Below, one piece after another: positions 13,103-25,330 of a stretch of 64,000 nucleotides of DNA. The stretch comes from Halichoerus grypus. Taxonomy: Eukaryota; Chordata; Mammalia; Carnivora; Phocidae. The stretch spans positions 50,435,008 through 50,499,007 of the forward strand of contig NC_135718.1 of NCBI RefSeq assembly GCF_964656455.1, given 5' to 3'. Made by a program: the position numbers and the translations under genes. Positions within the stretch are counted from its first letter, which is position 1. Each line of letters starts with the position of its first letter. Under the pieces are notes generated by a model. It had not been told where the DNA came from and ran no database searches. It was given only the letters and a program-made list of their open reading frames with translations.

Positions 13103-15225
13103 TGGAGAGGATTTACAAACCTGTTACTGTTGCTTAATTAAGATTCTACACATCTTTCCTGGGTCTTGAATAAATTTGAAATCTCCCAGTTTGGAGTGTT
13201 CGTATCTTCCCAAAATGGGAAGCAAGCCCATAGCATGTGCCTGAGGCTTGAGAAATCACTACACTATCTACTTTTTAATGGTAGAGGTAGAAGACTTCTA
13301 TCCATAGCCAAGATCCAAGCATCTAGATAAACTACTTTGGTGGTTAGCTGACCTGGCCTTGCAACCCTCTCCATTCTGATGCTCACCAAGATTTTTACAG
13401 ACTATTACCCAAAGATAACAGATCTGAGGCCCTCTACATCACCTGTGGCCGTCAGCCCACCCTCCCCCCTTCTATATTGACTGTCCTGGAACAGCCAGAC
13501 TCAACAATCCCATCTGTGGACCAAACCTTCTCCACTTCTGACTTTACAACAGCCTAAAATATGGAGCAAATTTGCCATAAATCATCCTCTTTAAATACAT
13601 TAGATTTTCATTAAAAATTCATCTTTTTCCATATCTTCAAATATCTGGAGAATACAGAACTCAGAATACTGTTACAGTGGAGAAAGGCTCTAAGGAAAAT
13701 CCTTAGTTGCTGCCTCCAGTCTACTCACCTCCTTTTTTTTTTAATTCAACCTCTGGCTCAGGAATAATATGGAAATAATATTTGTATGATGACTAATACG
13801 TATATATGGCTATATCTGAGGATGAATGTTAAGACCTCATAGGTAGGTAAAATACATAGATAACAAAATACAAGCTCACCCTGGTAGGTAACTGTAGGTG
13901 GCAAATGGGAAACAGTGTTTGCAACCACGAGGTCATAAACCAATGGAGCCCCACTTCCCAAGGAGGTGAGACCAGTAAGGGAAGCATCCAACTATAAGGA
14001 AACCATTCCCTCAATTCAAGGAACAGTATCAGTGGCAGTAAATTAGGGACAAAGCTCAATGACTGGTGCACTAACTAGGACAGCCACCCAAGATGGGACT
14101 GCAGAAAACCAGGCTGGGTTGTTGTGGACAATGCAGAAGAGCGACCCCTCCAACCCCAGCCTGTTTACCTCCCGCATCGGTCAGCACAATCCAGCAACGG
14201 TCAAGCCATTTCACTCCAGATTCCCCCTCTTCCATGGCTGTGGATACCCGGGGGAGCCTATGGTTATCCAGGGAAAGCCATGGTCAGTGGAGGGCTCTCT
14301 GCCTCTGATTCCCTGTTTGCACCGCAGTGTGCCAAGCAGTGGGTTTTAAGACACATCCTTAGTATAAGAGGTAAGGTAAAAACATCCAAAACTTCATGGA
14401 GCCCACTGACCCCGTTCCTTAAGCCCTTTCCAAGGGGACCTTCCTCCCCAGCAACTTAGCAAGATGCTTCCCACCCCAGCCTCATGTGAAAGACCATAGC
14501 TCTTCTCTCCCTGTGCCATCTGTAGTCTCTCTCCTGGTCCTCCCTCTACCTGGTCTTCAGCCCCACCTTCTCTGCCCAAGGACATTTCTTTGGCCTCCTC
14601 AGCACCAGAAATCACTCAAGGTTAAAAGCAGCAAGAAAACCTTCAACTTGTCCAAGGCCTGAGAGGAGGAGTGGTGGTGGTTATCACATGGGACAGGCAA
14701 GGTCAACTGGTTCTCCCCTCTTTGGTGCTGCTCTGAGTGGTTGAGGTATGTCTGTACACAGACACAGAGGCAGGTGGGAACCATCGCCTCCTCTTTAAGC
14801 TGTCTACAGGAAATAAAAGTACAACCATATACTAAAGAAAGGCACAGGATTTCTCTAAATTTCCTCTGTGAGGCTCTTCTGAAAGTTGGAACTTTGCCTG
14901 GAGAAGGCAAAGAATGGGGGACGATGGGAGGAGAGAAGAGGAACCACTGAAGTCGTTTATACAGAGGAGAGGGGGCAGATATGTGTTATTTTTTAAGCCT
15001 AGAAAAAAAAATTAAGCTATAGCAAGAGGTCCACAAGTCAGAGAGAAGTTTTCAGAAGCTGAGCAAAGTGGGGTATTCGCTTGGTAAGGAACCAAGGAAG
15101 ATTACAACTACTTTTTTGAGGTAGCTGGTGCCTTCCCAACTCTGCCTCCAACCCCATCCTACCCTGATCCATTGCAGTCCAGGCTGGAGTCAGGAGTAAA
15201 CCTCCTTCTGGGAGGTGGTGCTGCG
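13103..15225. other. Unique sequence, no gene seen
   Basis: No recognisable gene or repeat. Frames at 13758-13991, 13829-14071 and 14059-14459 overlap on both strands, without domains. Confidence 0.45.
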
Positions 15226-15227
15226 CG

Positions 15228-15425
15228 TTGGATATAAACATGAACTCCAATACCAGTTGCACAAGTCACCTAAAAACTCTGTGCCTCAGTTTTCTTGTCT
15301 TGGAAATGAGAATAGCAATAATCCTATCTCAGAGGTTTGCTACCAGGATTAAATACAGTTGGTACATGTAAAGTTTCAGAATAGTGCTTATATATGGCAA
15401 GCACTCAACACACCACTAATACCAT
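15228..15425 (+). repeat. MIR SINE
   Basis: Good match in order to the MIR core: 'gtgcctcagttttcttgtct', a 'gagaatagcaataatcctatctcagagg' equivalent, 'aggattaaata' and 'agcactcaac'. Sense orientation. Confidence 0.85.
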
Positions 15426-16982
15426 CATCGTCAGCATCCCTGCCATCTCAGAAAGTTCCATCCCACTAGAGCTTTATGCTTCAGCAACGACCCTGCCATC
15501 ACAGCTGGAGTGCCCAGAGTCTGCAAAGCTCCCAGGGTTGAGAGTAGCTATGTAACCTTCACAAAGGATTATCCTGACCAAACCCATGAATGTGCAAACT
15601 TCCATGAATAAGATCACTTGAAAGCAATTTTGAGGATTTGGTCCTTCGACACTTTACATAACCAATTTATAATAATGGAGCACTGTTTTTTCTTATGGCC
15701 CACCAGTCTCCTGGATTGTTATTAGTGCTGCCTTGGTTAGGAAGCTGCAATATGATCCTCTGACTAGAAATACTAGCATAATTTATTGCATTATTACTCC
15801 TCTGAACTGAAAGCAATTAATTACCTGGAGCAGGATGCACAAGTGAAAATTTATCAGAGGGAAGTGATGAAAAATGTGCCCACTGCTTTAAAATAATAGG
15901 TGCTTAATGGTTTTTTTGTTTGCTGGCTAATCTCAGGCATCTTATAAACAACTCCAGCTCAGTTATCAGTTGTGAATTCTGCCCCCGCCCCCTCCTTTTT
16001 TGCCCCCTTATATTATTCTATCATCCCGTATCTTCCCTTGAGGACAGGAAGAAACATTTAAGATATTCACTTAAAAGCAGAAGGGAGACTCCATTCCTCT
16101 TCTGTGTGGTACAATTATTAATATAACATGGAAATACATGATAAAATATATTTGTATGTTTATCACCCATGTTGGTAGCACAAATTTATCTGCCTGACTG
16201 ACGTCTCTTTCTATCAGAGCATTTTATTTTATAACTTCTAAAACTCAGACTGGATGAAAAGACATTCTACGGGACATGTGTATGGGAACTATTGTCTCCA
16301 GCACCTCGTAAGTGACTTTCACATAACCTGCATCTCAAAATCCTCAAATATGGTCTCCGAGAATGTTTTCCACCGAGCACTTTCCTCTTCTTTCTCCTAA
16401 TACCGTCATCGACCGAGATCCAGAAAGAAAGAGGAAACAGGGCCAATAATGTGTTATTGTATTATTTATAAATTTCATGCACATGTGAAAGATAGGAATA
16501 GGGCTAAATTCATCATATTTGTTCCTACTCTTCAGAATTATTCACATCTGTATGAGTCCGTAATTGTTTCTTCTATAAAGTTATTGGAGTAATTTTGCTC
16601 CGTATATTCCCGATCAATTCCCCCTCTCAAGGGCACAGTTGAAAAGTGATATTTGAGAACGGCCTCTGATAGATTGCATGGTTAGTCAGCAGCAGAGACA
16701 AACAACCTAATCCAGCACAAATTAGTTCAGCTGCCAGCAATAGTTTTATACAAAGATGTAAATTATGTTGTCAAAATCGGTCGCTTTCTAGCTTGCTGCT
16801 CAGCTAACAAGAAACCACTTTGGCTGATAAAGATGAACACTCAGCTTCCCTCTCTTACAAATTTGCAAATCTGCCATTTCAGCATTCTGTTAGCCACAAA
16901 CAAACAGCCAGCTATAATTGCTTCTTTTCTTCCACAGTGGTATTTTTCCCCCTCGGGCTGTTCCTTCCAGGCTGCTCTTGAA
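15426..16982. other. Repeat-free AT-rich tract, candidate conserved non-coding DNA
   Basis: No gene or repeat seen over 1.5 kb. 15600-16800 is especially rich in TAATTA and ATTTAT motifs and lacks old interspersed repeats, which fits (but does not prove) regulatory conservation. Confidence 0.3.
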
Positions 16983-17006
16983 AACAACAACAACAACAAC
17001 AACAAC
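16983..17006 (+). repeat. (AAC)8 microsatellite
   Basis: Eight perfect AAC units in otherwise unique sequence. Confidence 0.95.
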
Positions 17007-18501
17007 GCCCCAAAGCACCACAACAATAAACACCCTCAGACAGGAATTTAGGGAGAAGCTGGCTCTGCACGCACCCATCCCTCCCACCGCATCCCTTCCC
17101 TCCCCACAGAGCCACCAGCCTGGCCCAGTCATCCATGGCGCTGGCGGCCGGCAGACCCTGACAATGTCACTACCCAGTACTGCTATCTAAAGAACTGTGA
17201 GGGCAGGGAAAATTCTTGGCTTAAATGGAAATGGAAATATTCTTACAGCTTTGAACAAGGATTGCCTTTGACAGTAGCCCATCCATTCTTCTTTATTTTA
17301 CAAGCTCCCATTGCAGGGAACGGAGGGGAGCAGGGCATACTTTCAAGGGGCCTAAGCCAAAAGCTCCACCAGGCTGCCCATGCTCAATTGGAATCAGATA
17401 GATCTTATGCTGGACTGCAAATAATAATGCATTAGAACAGTAATTATACCCAGCATAAGTCAAATAAATAAATTATAAATTACAATTACCCTTTAAAGTT
17501 GCTAGTCTCACTGTTTGCTTTACAATTAACTGCAGGTGCTTCTGCATGTTTTATTATGGTCCCAAAGTTATATATTTGAGAGAATGGTACAGATGATTCC
17601 TGTTTATTTGTTAAATTAAAGCATTGTTGGTAAAATTACGGCTTAATTAATATTATGGGTACTATATAACAAAATAGTTTACCTTGTACATAATTTATTT
17701 CCACATGCATATCTCAGCCCAGACCCATTACAGCTCTAAGGCAGCTAAAATAAAATATTCCTCCTTTGCTGGCATTTTTCTAAATAGCAGTTCACTAAAT
17801 CAATATTATTCACTTGGTATTTTTAAAAGCAGTGTATCTTAATAATTACACAGCATTAGAGTAGGCAATAATTTTACTTGCTAAGCATATTAAATTTAGC
17901 AAACCATCAGTCAAATAGTTTGTTCTTTCTCAGAATGGGTAAGCAGTGAGTGAGTTTGGAATCATGTTCCTTTGGTATAAATGTCACATAGAGTTTAAGA
18001 ATGCGTCTGTGACTCCCTAAGCCAGCCCAGTACTATATATCTTTATTAGTTTCAGTGGTCAGTGCAGTGACCAGTTGTTTATTCTCATTACTCAAGACAA
18101 GGTGAGCCACTCGGTAGTGGCTGCAATCAGAGCTAAAAACATATGACTTTGCAAAAAGTAAAAACTGTAGACGAGACTACATGCACCATGGCCTGCAGGC
18201 CTGCTTATAACGGGGGGCTTGCGGGAAGGAAAGAAGGTAATTAAACCCAACACACACCATTCTGGGTGCAGGAGCATTTGATCTGTCTTGGCCCTCTTAT
18301 CTTTGGGATCTCTTGCATCTTTTCATTCTTCCTAATTCACTGTAAAACATCATTAATTTCATATCTATCGTGTCTGTGTTCATGTCTGCATTTATTCTTT
18401 CTCAAGCTCACACAAACCACTTTATGAACCTTCCTCTTCCTACACCATCCCCCTCGAAGAAAACAAACCCACTAAAAAAATCAAACTCCATTCTTTCTCA
18501 T

Positions 18502-18503
<2 letters not shown>
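17007..18503. other. Repeat-free AT-rich tract, candidate conserved non-coding DNA
   Basis: No gene seen. 17200-17950 is strongly AT-rich and homeodomain-motif-rich (many TTAATTA, ATAATT), with no transposon remains. Confidence 0.3.

Positions 18504-18532
<29 letters not shown>
18504..18532 (+). repeat. (AC)n microsatellite
   Basis: Perfect AC dinucleotide run of 29 bases. Confidence 0.95.
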
Positions 18533-18941
18533 GCTTTTTTCAGAAAATCAATTCATTCACTGCACAAAACCAAAGCAGGCGAATCTTGCCTGAGCTGCAG
18601 CCAATTGCCAGCACTATCAAGTCAACATTTGATTGACGCAGTGGCCCCTGGATTATGTGTTTTAGGTAAATGGCCAAAAACACTTTATAATCATGGAGCA
18701 GAGAAGCAGAGAGAGGTAGAGATCAGCAACCAGCAGCAGGAAATGGCCTCTCCATCTGCAAAGAACAACAGGAGCCCATACCTTCTTCATCTTCCTCCTT
18801 CACTCTCTTTCTACTCAGAGGCAGCCTCGACTTTTCCTTCCAGGGGCCTCAGCAGAGGCCACACCAGAATCAGGCACCGGCAGAACCTCAGAGAAGCCTC
18901 TCCCTCCATCTACTATGGCCAAAGTTCTAACACTAACACAC

Positions 18942-18943
<2 letters not shown>
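18533..18943. other. Unique sequence between two AC microsatellites
   Basis: No gene seen. The frame at 18605-19060 reads straight through the downstream AC repeat and is not convincing. Confidence 0.45.

Positions 18944-18984
<41 letters not shown>
18944..18984 (+). repeat. (AC)n microsatellite
   Basis: Perfect AC run of 41 bases, preceded by imperfect units (cactaacacactaac). Confidence 0.95.
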
Positions 18985-18987
<3 letters not shown>

Positions 18988-19239
18988 CCAGAGAGCTTAC
19001 ACACCTCCAAGAAATGCCTCGACGGCCTTCTGTGCACCCAGGGAGCACACTGAACATTAGTGCTTCACTCAGCTTCCTCGGCTGGGGCAGCAAGTTGGCT
19101 TCCACCACTGGGAGAGGGCAGGTCTCTGGGTGTTTCCTCATTGACTGCCCACATGCTTACCAACCAGGAGCAGGCAGATTAGCTAATCCAGGAAAAAGAA
19201 GGGACACCTTCCTGGGAGAACAGGGGCGGTACAAGAGAG
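18985..19239. other. Unique sequence
   Basis: No gene or repeat recognised. Confidence 0.4.
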
Positions 19240-19625
19240 GAGGGACAAGTCATTCAGTCCAACCTACCAACAGAAAGTTTCTGAACATCTACTCTGCGCT
19301 GAATGTTGCACTATGGAGAAAGAAGTTTAAGATGGGACAGACCCATGTGAAAAAGGAAAACCGCAAAGTTGAAAGTTATAGCTCAAAAGAGCAACAGAAG
19401 AAACACCATGAGGTTGTAAGGATTAACTCCCAAATAAATACCCACCCAGCAATTCTTACAGGAGTAACTCACAATCACTAAATGGGGTCCTTAAGGAAGG
19501 AATTGCAAAGGGGTATGATTTGAAGTAGGTCTTAAAAAGCAATTTAAAAAAAAGCAATTCAAAATTTCAGTAAAGGGAACGGAAATGCACTCAAGGTGAG
19601 CAAGACTTTGTGCACCTAAGACTAG
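19240..19625 (-). repeat. Possible L2 LINE remnant, antisense
   Basis: It has weak resemblance to antisense L2: a 'gtttctgaacatctactctgcgctgaatgttg' equivalent near 19278 and 'tatgatttgaagtaggtctt' near 19517. It is very diverged and could be unique DNA. Confidence 0.35.
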
Positions 19626-19966
19626 AAAAGGGGGTTGCAAGGCACCAGATACCAAGAAGCACTTTTCCCCACCCAAAATCAAGCACGAAGATACATGAAA
19701 ATGGACCATGCATTACTGGTTTAGAAGGCCAACCCCCAGCCAAAATCCACAGCAGGGAAAAAAAAAAAAAAAAATCAGCAAACTCCTCAGCCTGAGACCC
19801 ATTTACAACTGGGTTCTCAAGGCTGATATTTTTAAATGAGATATTCTGCCTATATTAAGAATCTTAAGTGCAAGTGAGTTTCATTTTTCATTTGTGCCTG
19901 AATTGTATATGAACAGGTACAGTTCATTCAATATTTTCCTTTCCTGATACTTAAAAGCAAAACTGA
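19626..19966. other. Unique sequence with A-run
   Basis: No gene seen. An A-run lies at about 19758-19774. Confidence 0.45.
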
Positions 19967-20175
19967 GGGGCATCTGGGTGGCACAGTCCATTAAGCGTCA
20001 GACTCTTGGTTTTGGCTCAGGTCGTGATCTCAAGGGTCGTGAGATGGAGCCCTGCATCAGGCTCCACACTCAGTGTGGAGTCCACATGAGATTCTCTCTC
20101 CCTCTCCCTCCCCCCCCACTCATGCTCCCTCTTTCTCTCTCAAATAAATCTTTAAAAAATATATTTTAAAAAAAA
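19967..20175 (+). mobile_element. SINEC, older diverged subfamily
   Basis: It begins ggggcatctgggtggcacag, with the SINEC head, then the 'gtgtggagtccacatgagattctctctc' type of middle and a CT/C-rich region, and ends in caaataaatcttt plus an A-rich tail. This middle section differs from the copies at 9517 and 36386, so a different subfamily is likely. A target-site duplication is only weakly visible (aaaactga / aaaaatga). Confidence 0.93.
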
Positions 20176-21400
20176 TGAGGTGGAACTAAAGAATGACTGG
20201 CCTCCCTGATAAAAACATGAACAGGCCCAATCTATAAACACACAATTCCTTCAAAGGGGCAGGCAACATGCACTCTTGGCCTTTGCACTCCTCAAGGGCC
20301 TATTCTGGGTGCGCTGGTCCAAGACTCTTGAACCAGCTACAGTGGGAGGCAGACCCTGCACCCACGATGAACACAGATAATACAACATGGCAGGTTGGGG
20401 GTGGGGGCTGATGTTATTAGAACCAAATAGAACAAAATAAAGAGAAGAAAAAGAAATAAAATGATTGAATGCACTCTGCTGGGCATCGGAACATATGCTG
20501 CTATGTGCACAGATCAGGACACTGGCCGTCAGGTTAAGCAACTTGCGTACACGGGCCGCACAGCTATCACATTTGCAGGGACCACCGTGAACCCAGATCT
20601 ACCTAACTCCCCAGCAGATGCTGCCTTCCCCAGCTTCTACCTCAGGGAGAGTTGCTGTCTGACAGGAAGCCAGCGCACATGCTCATCTTCCGAAGAGGTA
20701 GACTGGGATGCCGAAGAAAGGTACAAATAAAGATGAGAAGATGAGGGAGAAATACAAATTGGGAGAGGAACACAATGACATGCATATTTTTGTCTCAATC
20801 CCAGCCAAAGAATAGGAAAATCTCTGGGATCTTGTTCACATCCCACCACAGAGCATGCATCCCATAACACGGCAATGAACTACAATGGTTGGTACTCATT
20901 AAAACCAGCAGCAAGCGCTGCAAACCCGCTGTCAGACACAAACCAAGGACATTTCCCTGATACCTGCAGGTAGCTTCCCTCCAAGAGTATCCAGGAGACA
21001 CACACAGAGTGCTCTATGTAAACAGGACAACAGGATGGGAGATAGAAACATAGACAGATGAATAATATGGTAATAATGACTACATACAGATAGCAGCTCA
21101 TGGTGGAAAGAGGGGGAAGAAAGGGGAGATGTGAAGAGAATCAATCTTGCAAGCAATTTTTTTCTATCATTTTACAGTGTTATTTCATAATGAATAGCAT
21201 TTTCATAAGTCAAAAACTACTTGCAAAGGAAAGAAAAGGCCAACTTAGAGTCAAGACAGACTCGGGAAATGTTAAACAATAACACGACAGGTGAATTGCA
21301 TTATAAGACAGCAACACAAGGGCAGCCACAAGTCAGCCCATGATTAATTCCCAGAGAATATCCCGTAGGTGAGTACAGTGTGTTGCTATTCACAAAGCTC
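20176..21400. other. Unique sequence, no gene seen
   Basis: No gene or clear repeat. The frames at 20461-20730, 20637-20870 and 20932-21156 overlap on both strands. Confidence 0.45.
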
Positions 21401-21419
21401 CTCAAGAGTCATCATCTCC

Positions 21420-21532
21420 TCAGATCTTCCTAGGAGATAGGGGAAGATGCTTATTCTGGATGTTCTTGTCTTCTAGCAGAGGAGATGGAGGCCCAGTGAA
21501 GTTGACTCACCCAAGGTCACAGTCTTTGGTCT
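21420..21532 (-). repeat. MIR fragment, antisense
   Basis: On the plus strand 'ggagatggaggcccagtgaag' followed by 'actcacccaaggtcacag' is the MIR core in reverse. Confidence 0.65.
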
Positions 21533-22371
21533 GGTACCTTCTCTCCCAGGGGAGCCCAAGGTTCAGACACAGACACAAAGTGGTACAAGGGTTTGTGGAG
21601 GAAACCAGAGATGGTGCGTGACCCCAAGAACTGTGCATGACTGAGGACAAGGGAATCCACGCAGTGACTCAGGGAGATGGAACAGAGTAATGGAAAATGG
21701 GAAAGCACAAGACACACTTGTGAGGTGGTCAGATCGGCTTGGCTGGAGCACAGGGTATAGACAAAGGAGTAGCAGGAGAGAAGTCGAGAGAGAAGAGAAA
21801 GGATACAGTAGTGAACGCCAAGCTAAAGAAGACTGCACCTGTTCTCTAAGTCAGTGCGAGCCAGTGAATGGGACTCTGAGAAGACTTGCATGATAAAAGC
21901 AGTGTACAGGAAGGAAGAAATTACTTCATTAGAGGGTAGATGTAATGTCACCACTTAACATAGAAGGGGATACTCAAACATACTGAATTGGCCAAATTTT
22001 CCCGGTAAGAGGGAGACCCAGGCTGCCAACTTGCCATGATTTCAGGTACCCTCAACGAGCCATTTGCTAAATGCTACAGGCTCACTCCTTCCACTTATAG
22101 AGGTTATAACTGGGAGAACCAGGACAGCCTTCCCCACGTGCCCTTATGCTGCCACTCTGGCCTTCCCGGACTACTCCCCACTGCGCTGTCCATCCAGAAC
22201 TGTCCAAGATGAGGATCTTAAGCGACGGCTTCTCAATACTGGAATGCAAAGGCCTTGGAGGTGGTACCACTAATGTGATAAAAGCACCTACACCACGGCT
22301 GCAATGGCTGTTGAAGCCAGGAGTGTGTCTTCCACACTTACGTACTTCTCTCAGGCACTGTCAGGGCATTA
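21533..22371. other. Unique sequence, no gene seen
   Basis: No gene recognised. The frame at 21563-21838 (minus) is hydrophobic and low in complexity, and looks spurious. Confidence 0.45.
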
Positions 22372-22530
22372 ACCCAGCAGTTCCCAAATACTGGGGCAGG
22401 CCTGGGTCATCCCCAACCCCCCCTCCCCCCAGCGTCTGTTCAGTAGATCCCAGATAGGGTCCAGGTGTCTGCCTTTTTTCAATGATCAGGTGACTGATGC
22501 TCTGACACATGTGAAACCACTGGAAACTCC
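22372..22530 (+). mobile_element. MER5A-like hAT-Charlie non-autonomous DNA transposon
   Basis: It opens with cagcagttcccaaa and closes with 'gtgactgatgctctgacac...gtgaaaccactgg', the MER5A terminal inverted repeat text. An internal 'ttcagtagatcccagat' and 'gtccaggtgtctgcc' match the MER5A order. It is old, diverged and C-run interrupted. Confidence 0.65.
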
Positions 22531-22841
22531 AGAGAACAGAAGTACAGACACCGTGGCAGACAGAAAATGGTGGTAGAGTCTAGCCTTTCTAGATGGCTTC
22601 AAATGAAACCATGTAAGAGGTGCTCTACAGAACCCCAGCACCATGTCTCAGACATTCAGATTTCCCCAGTGTCTAAAGTCAGGCTGTGCAGTTATCAGAT
22701 TCTTATACAGCTATCTTCATGAAGATCTCATTAATTCAGAAATTCAGATCAGACACAACTGCCCTAAAATTAACTTTGCTCTATTAATCAGAGAAGAATT
22801 AAACTTAGTAAAAATGATAAAGAATATGTTAATAATATTAT
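22531..22841. other. Unique sequence
   Basis: No gene or repeat recognised. Confidence 0.4.
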
Positions 22842-22872
22842 GATATTATTGATATTAATGATATTAATGATA
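22842..22872 (+). repeat. AT-rich short tandem repeat
   Basis: About three imperfect units of tgatattaa/tgatattat in an AT-rich context. Confidence 0.7.
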
Positions 22873-23252
22873 AGCATATGTTAATAAGATAATCTGTTTG
22901 TGTGTGGACACCCACACACACACAATGCATGAACTACCATTTAACTCATAGATCCTGATCATCAAATCTGGAGGGTCACAACTTCTGATCATCTGGGTAC
23001 CATACTACAATTTTAGCCCTACCTCTGCAATAGATATTACACACTTTATTTCTTCTTCTAATTGACTCATTTTTTTCCTAATTCAGAAATTAAATATGAA
23101 AGTTATAATACAGTCACAAATAGCGAATATTACTCAACATAAATACCAGTCAACTGTAATCATAAACACTTATTAAAATTTTAGAAGTCCATCCCATGAA
23201 TCATCTAAAATGATTTCCTGACCACCCATGATCCAACACTTTGAGAACACTG
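22873..23252. other. AT-rich sequence, possible DNA-transposon scrap
   Basis: No gene. The end text near 23240-23262 (aacactttgagaacactgat) resembles the end of a hAT-type element, but I cannot delimit it. Confidence 0.3.
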
Positions 23253-23261
23253 ATCTAGAAC

Positions 23262-23405
23262 TAACCATCTCATTTGACAGAAGGAAGAACTGGCATTCAG
23301 AGATCAAGTAATCTAACTGAAGTTAGAAAGCTCCTAAGTAGAAAAAGCATAACCCTGGTCTCCTGATCCCCAGCTCATAAATGCATTTTTCCTATACTAT
23401 GAATA
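23262..23405 (-). repeat. MIR SINE, antisense
   Basis: On the plus strand 'catttgacagaaggaagaactggcattcagag', 'aagtaatctaactgaagtta' and 'aaccctggtctcctgatccc' follow the reversed MIR core to its head. Confidence 0.7.
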
Positions 23406-24880
23406 TTCAACTAATGCATTTATAGCAAATCACTGCCATATTTTCATTAGGATAAGTACCTGCAGTACTTCTATTCAGCAATATTTAAGGTTCGTAGTTC
23501 AAACAATTTTATTTATTTTACGAAGTAACTAATGGGTCTTTTTCTTTTAAAAAAACATTTGTCATACAAATTTTCCATTAATTCTTATGCTTCTCCTTGT
23601 ACCAATAATTTGCTATTTTTACAGCACATTTCATAAAATTAGACTTAAAATCACACCTGTGTGCTCTTTGAGGTTGGCCCTCATGTTTTACAAAACGCTA
23701 CACATCTTTTTAAAGATATTAGTATATGAAGCAGACATCATGTATAGGACTCAGTTACAATTTGCCATGGAGAGCCAGAAAGCCGATATACGTAGGCTTG
23801 AGGCCTCTCCCCTCAAGCCTAAGTCTTTAGCTTACAAAGATGAAGGAAAGGACACTGGGCACCTCTCATCAACCACTGAGATTCATCCAAGTGGACGGGG
23901 TCACATCAACTGACCATAAGCCATGGCTGCTCTTGAAGTACTTGCTAAGCAGTGATGGAATCCCCAAGACATAGTCAAGGCTTGGTAAGCACCTAACTAC
24001 ACCTCCCCAGGTAGCAGCCTCTTCTTCCCCAACCACCCAGCATAGATTCTCTGCTATAGGCACATTTTTTTCCTATCATACTGTATCCTCAGGTGATAAA
24101 TATAGCCCATAATTTAAAAAAAAAAAAAAAGGAAAAACCCCATAAATGTCCACAGAACCTCCTTGTAAATTAAATAGTGCATCATGAGTAACACAGCTAT
24201 TACTCAGTGAATACATCCCAATTCTGTGCTCCATGCTATCTAGGTTGTCAGATAAATGAATAAAACACAGGCACTGAAGAAGCACTGAGAGTTTGGGGTA
24301 AGGTCCTCACCACCACCACCAACTTCTAGGGAGAGAAAAGGCAGCTGGATTGGGGTAGGAGTGGGGGGGCAGGGAGAGGAGACGGGAGAGGAGGGACATT
24401 CTAGGAGGCAGAATGAGAAAGGCAAAAAAAAGTACTAGGGTTTCTTTCTTCCCTTTTTTCCCCCCTAGTCTGTGGCATGAAAAAACAATGGCTTTTCTGA
24501 GGCACAGTGCAGACAAGGCAGCTCTGAAAACTAATGGCCGTGATTAATGACAATGGGCTGGAGGAGAGTAGGGACACAGCCGCCACATACATCATGCCTT
24601 CCCGTCAGTCTCTGCTCCTCCCTGCCCCTCTTCCTCCTACCAGCAAGACATTATAAAAATATCTTATCTGCTCCGGACGCCTATTCTGAAGCTGAAATCG
24701 AAGATATCCCCCCACCCAGAAGAAAAACAAAGAGTGAGAAAGAACAGCCAAAAAGGAATGGCACTAGAGGGGGTAAAAGAGGAAAGAGAGAGAGAAAGCG
24801 AGAGGGAGAGAGACAAAGAGGTGATAGGGTGAACAAGAAAATGGCATGTAAAATAACTATAAGATATTCCAGGGGAAAAT
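23406..24880. other. Unique sequence with a perfect short inverted repeat and simple repeats
   Basis: No gene seen. It contains the inverted repeat at 23793-23821, an A-run near 24115-24131, a short CAC run at 24311-24322 and a purine-rich AG tract at about 24783-24820. Confidence 0.45.
23793..23821. repeat. Perfect 11-bp inverted repeat with 7-base spacer
   Basis: taggcttgagg (23793-23803) and cctcaagccta (23811-23821) are exact reverse complements. The transcript or single strand could form a stable hairpin. Short for a miRNA precursor, and no function is implied. Confidence 0.9.
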
Positions 24881-25330
24881 GTGCAGGCTGTAATCATTCA
24901 AGATTTCAGCAACTTGACTCCTCACATGCTGAAGCCACATTTTCAAGGTCTTATCTGCCATATGGTTCCCTGTTTGGATGATTTATTAGGTGTAGAAAGC
25001 ACACTGATAAATTTTACTGCATTTCCCTGAATAGGCAACCTATGGTGTCAATAACAAAGCTCAGGCGACTTTAATGAAAACTGCAAGCACCAAAGGGTAA
25101 CCATTTATTTATGAGTCGCTATAGTATTACTAGGACAAAATTTATCTTCCCTTCTCACGCACTCTGTAGAAACCAAATCTGGTCAAAGTAACAGAGATCA
25201 CATCCATATGTCAGTGGTTTGCTAACATCTCTCCTGCAAGAAACACTGGCTGTTGCCCTGGAGAAATTGTTTGGTGCTTTCAAGTGACCCATTTTGCATA
25301 AGAAATCTTGTTTTTATGAAAAAACAAGGC
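24881..25330. other. Repeat-free tract, candidate conserved non-coding DNA
   Basis: Balanced to AT-rich sequence with no repeats and motif-dense texture (for example atttattaggtg, catttatttatgag). Conservation is untested. Confidence 0.25.

Noticed and set aside
18370..18636. Frame containing a His-Thr repeat
   Set aside because: Translation of the AC microsatellite.
18605..19481. Two overlapping frames of about 150 codons
   Set aside because: They read through an AC microsatellite (giving Thr-His runs) and an L2-like stretch.
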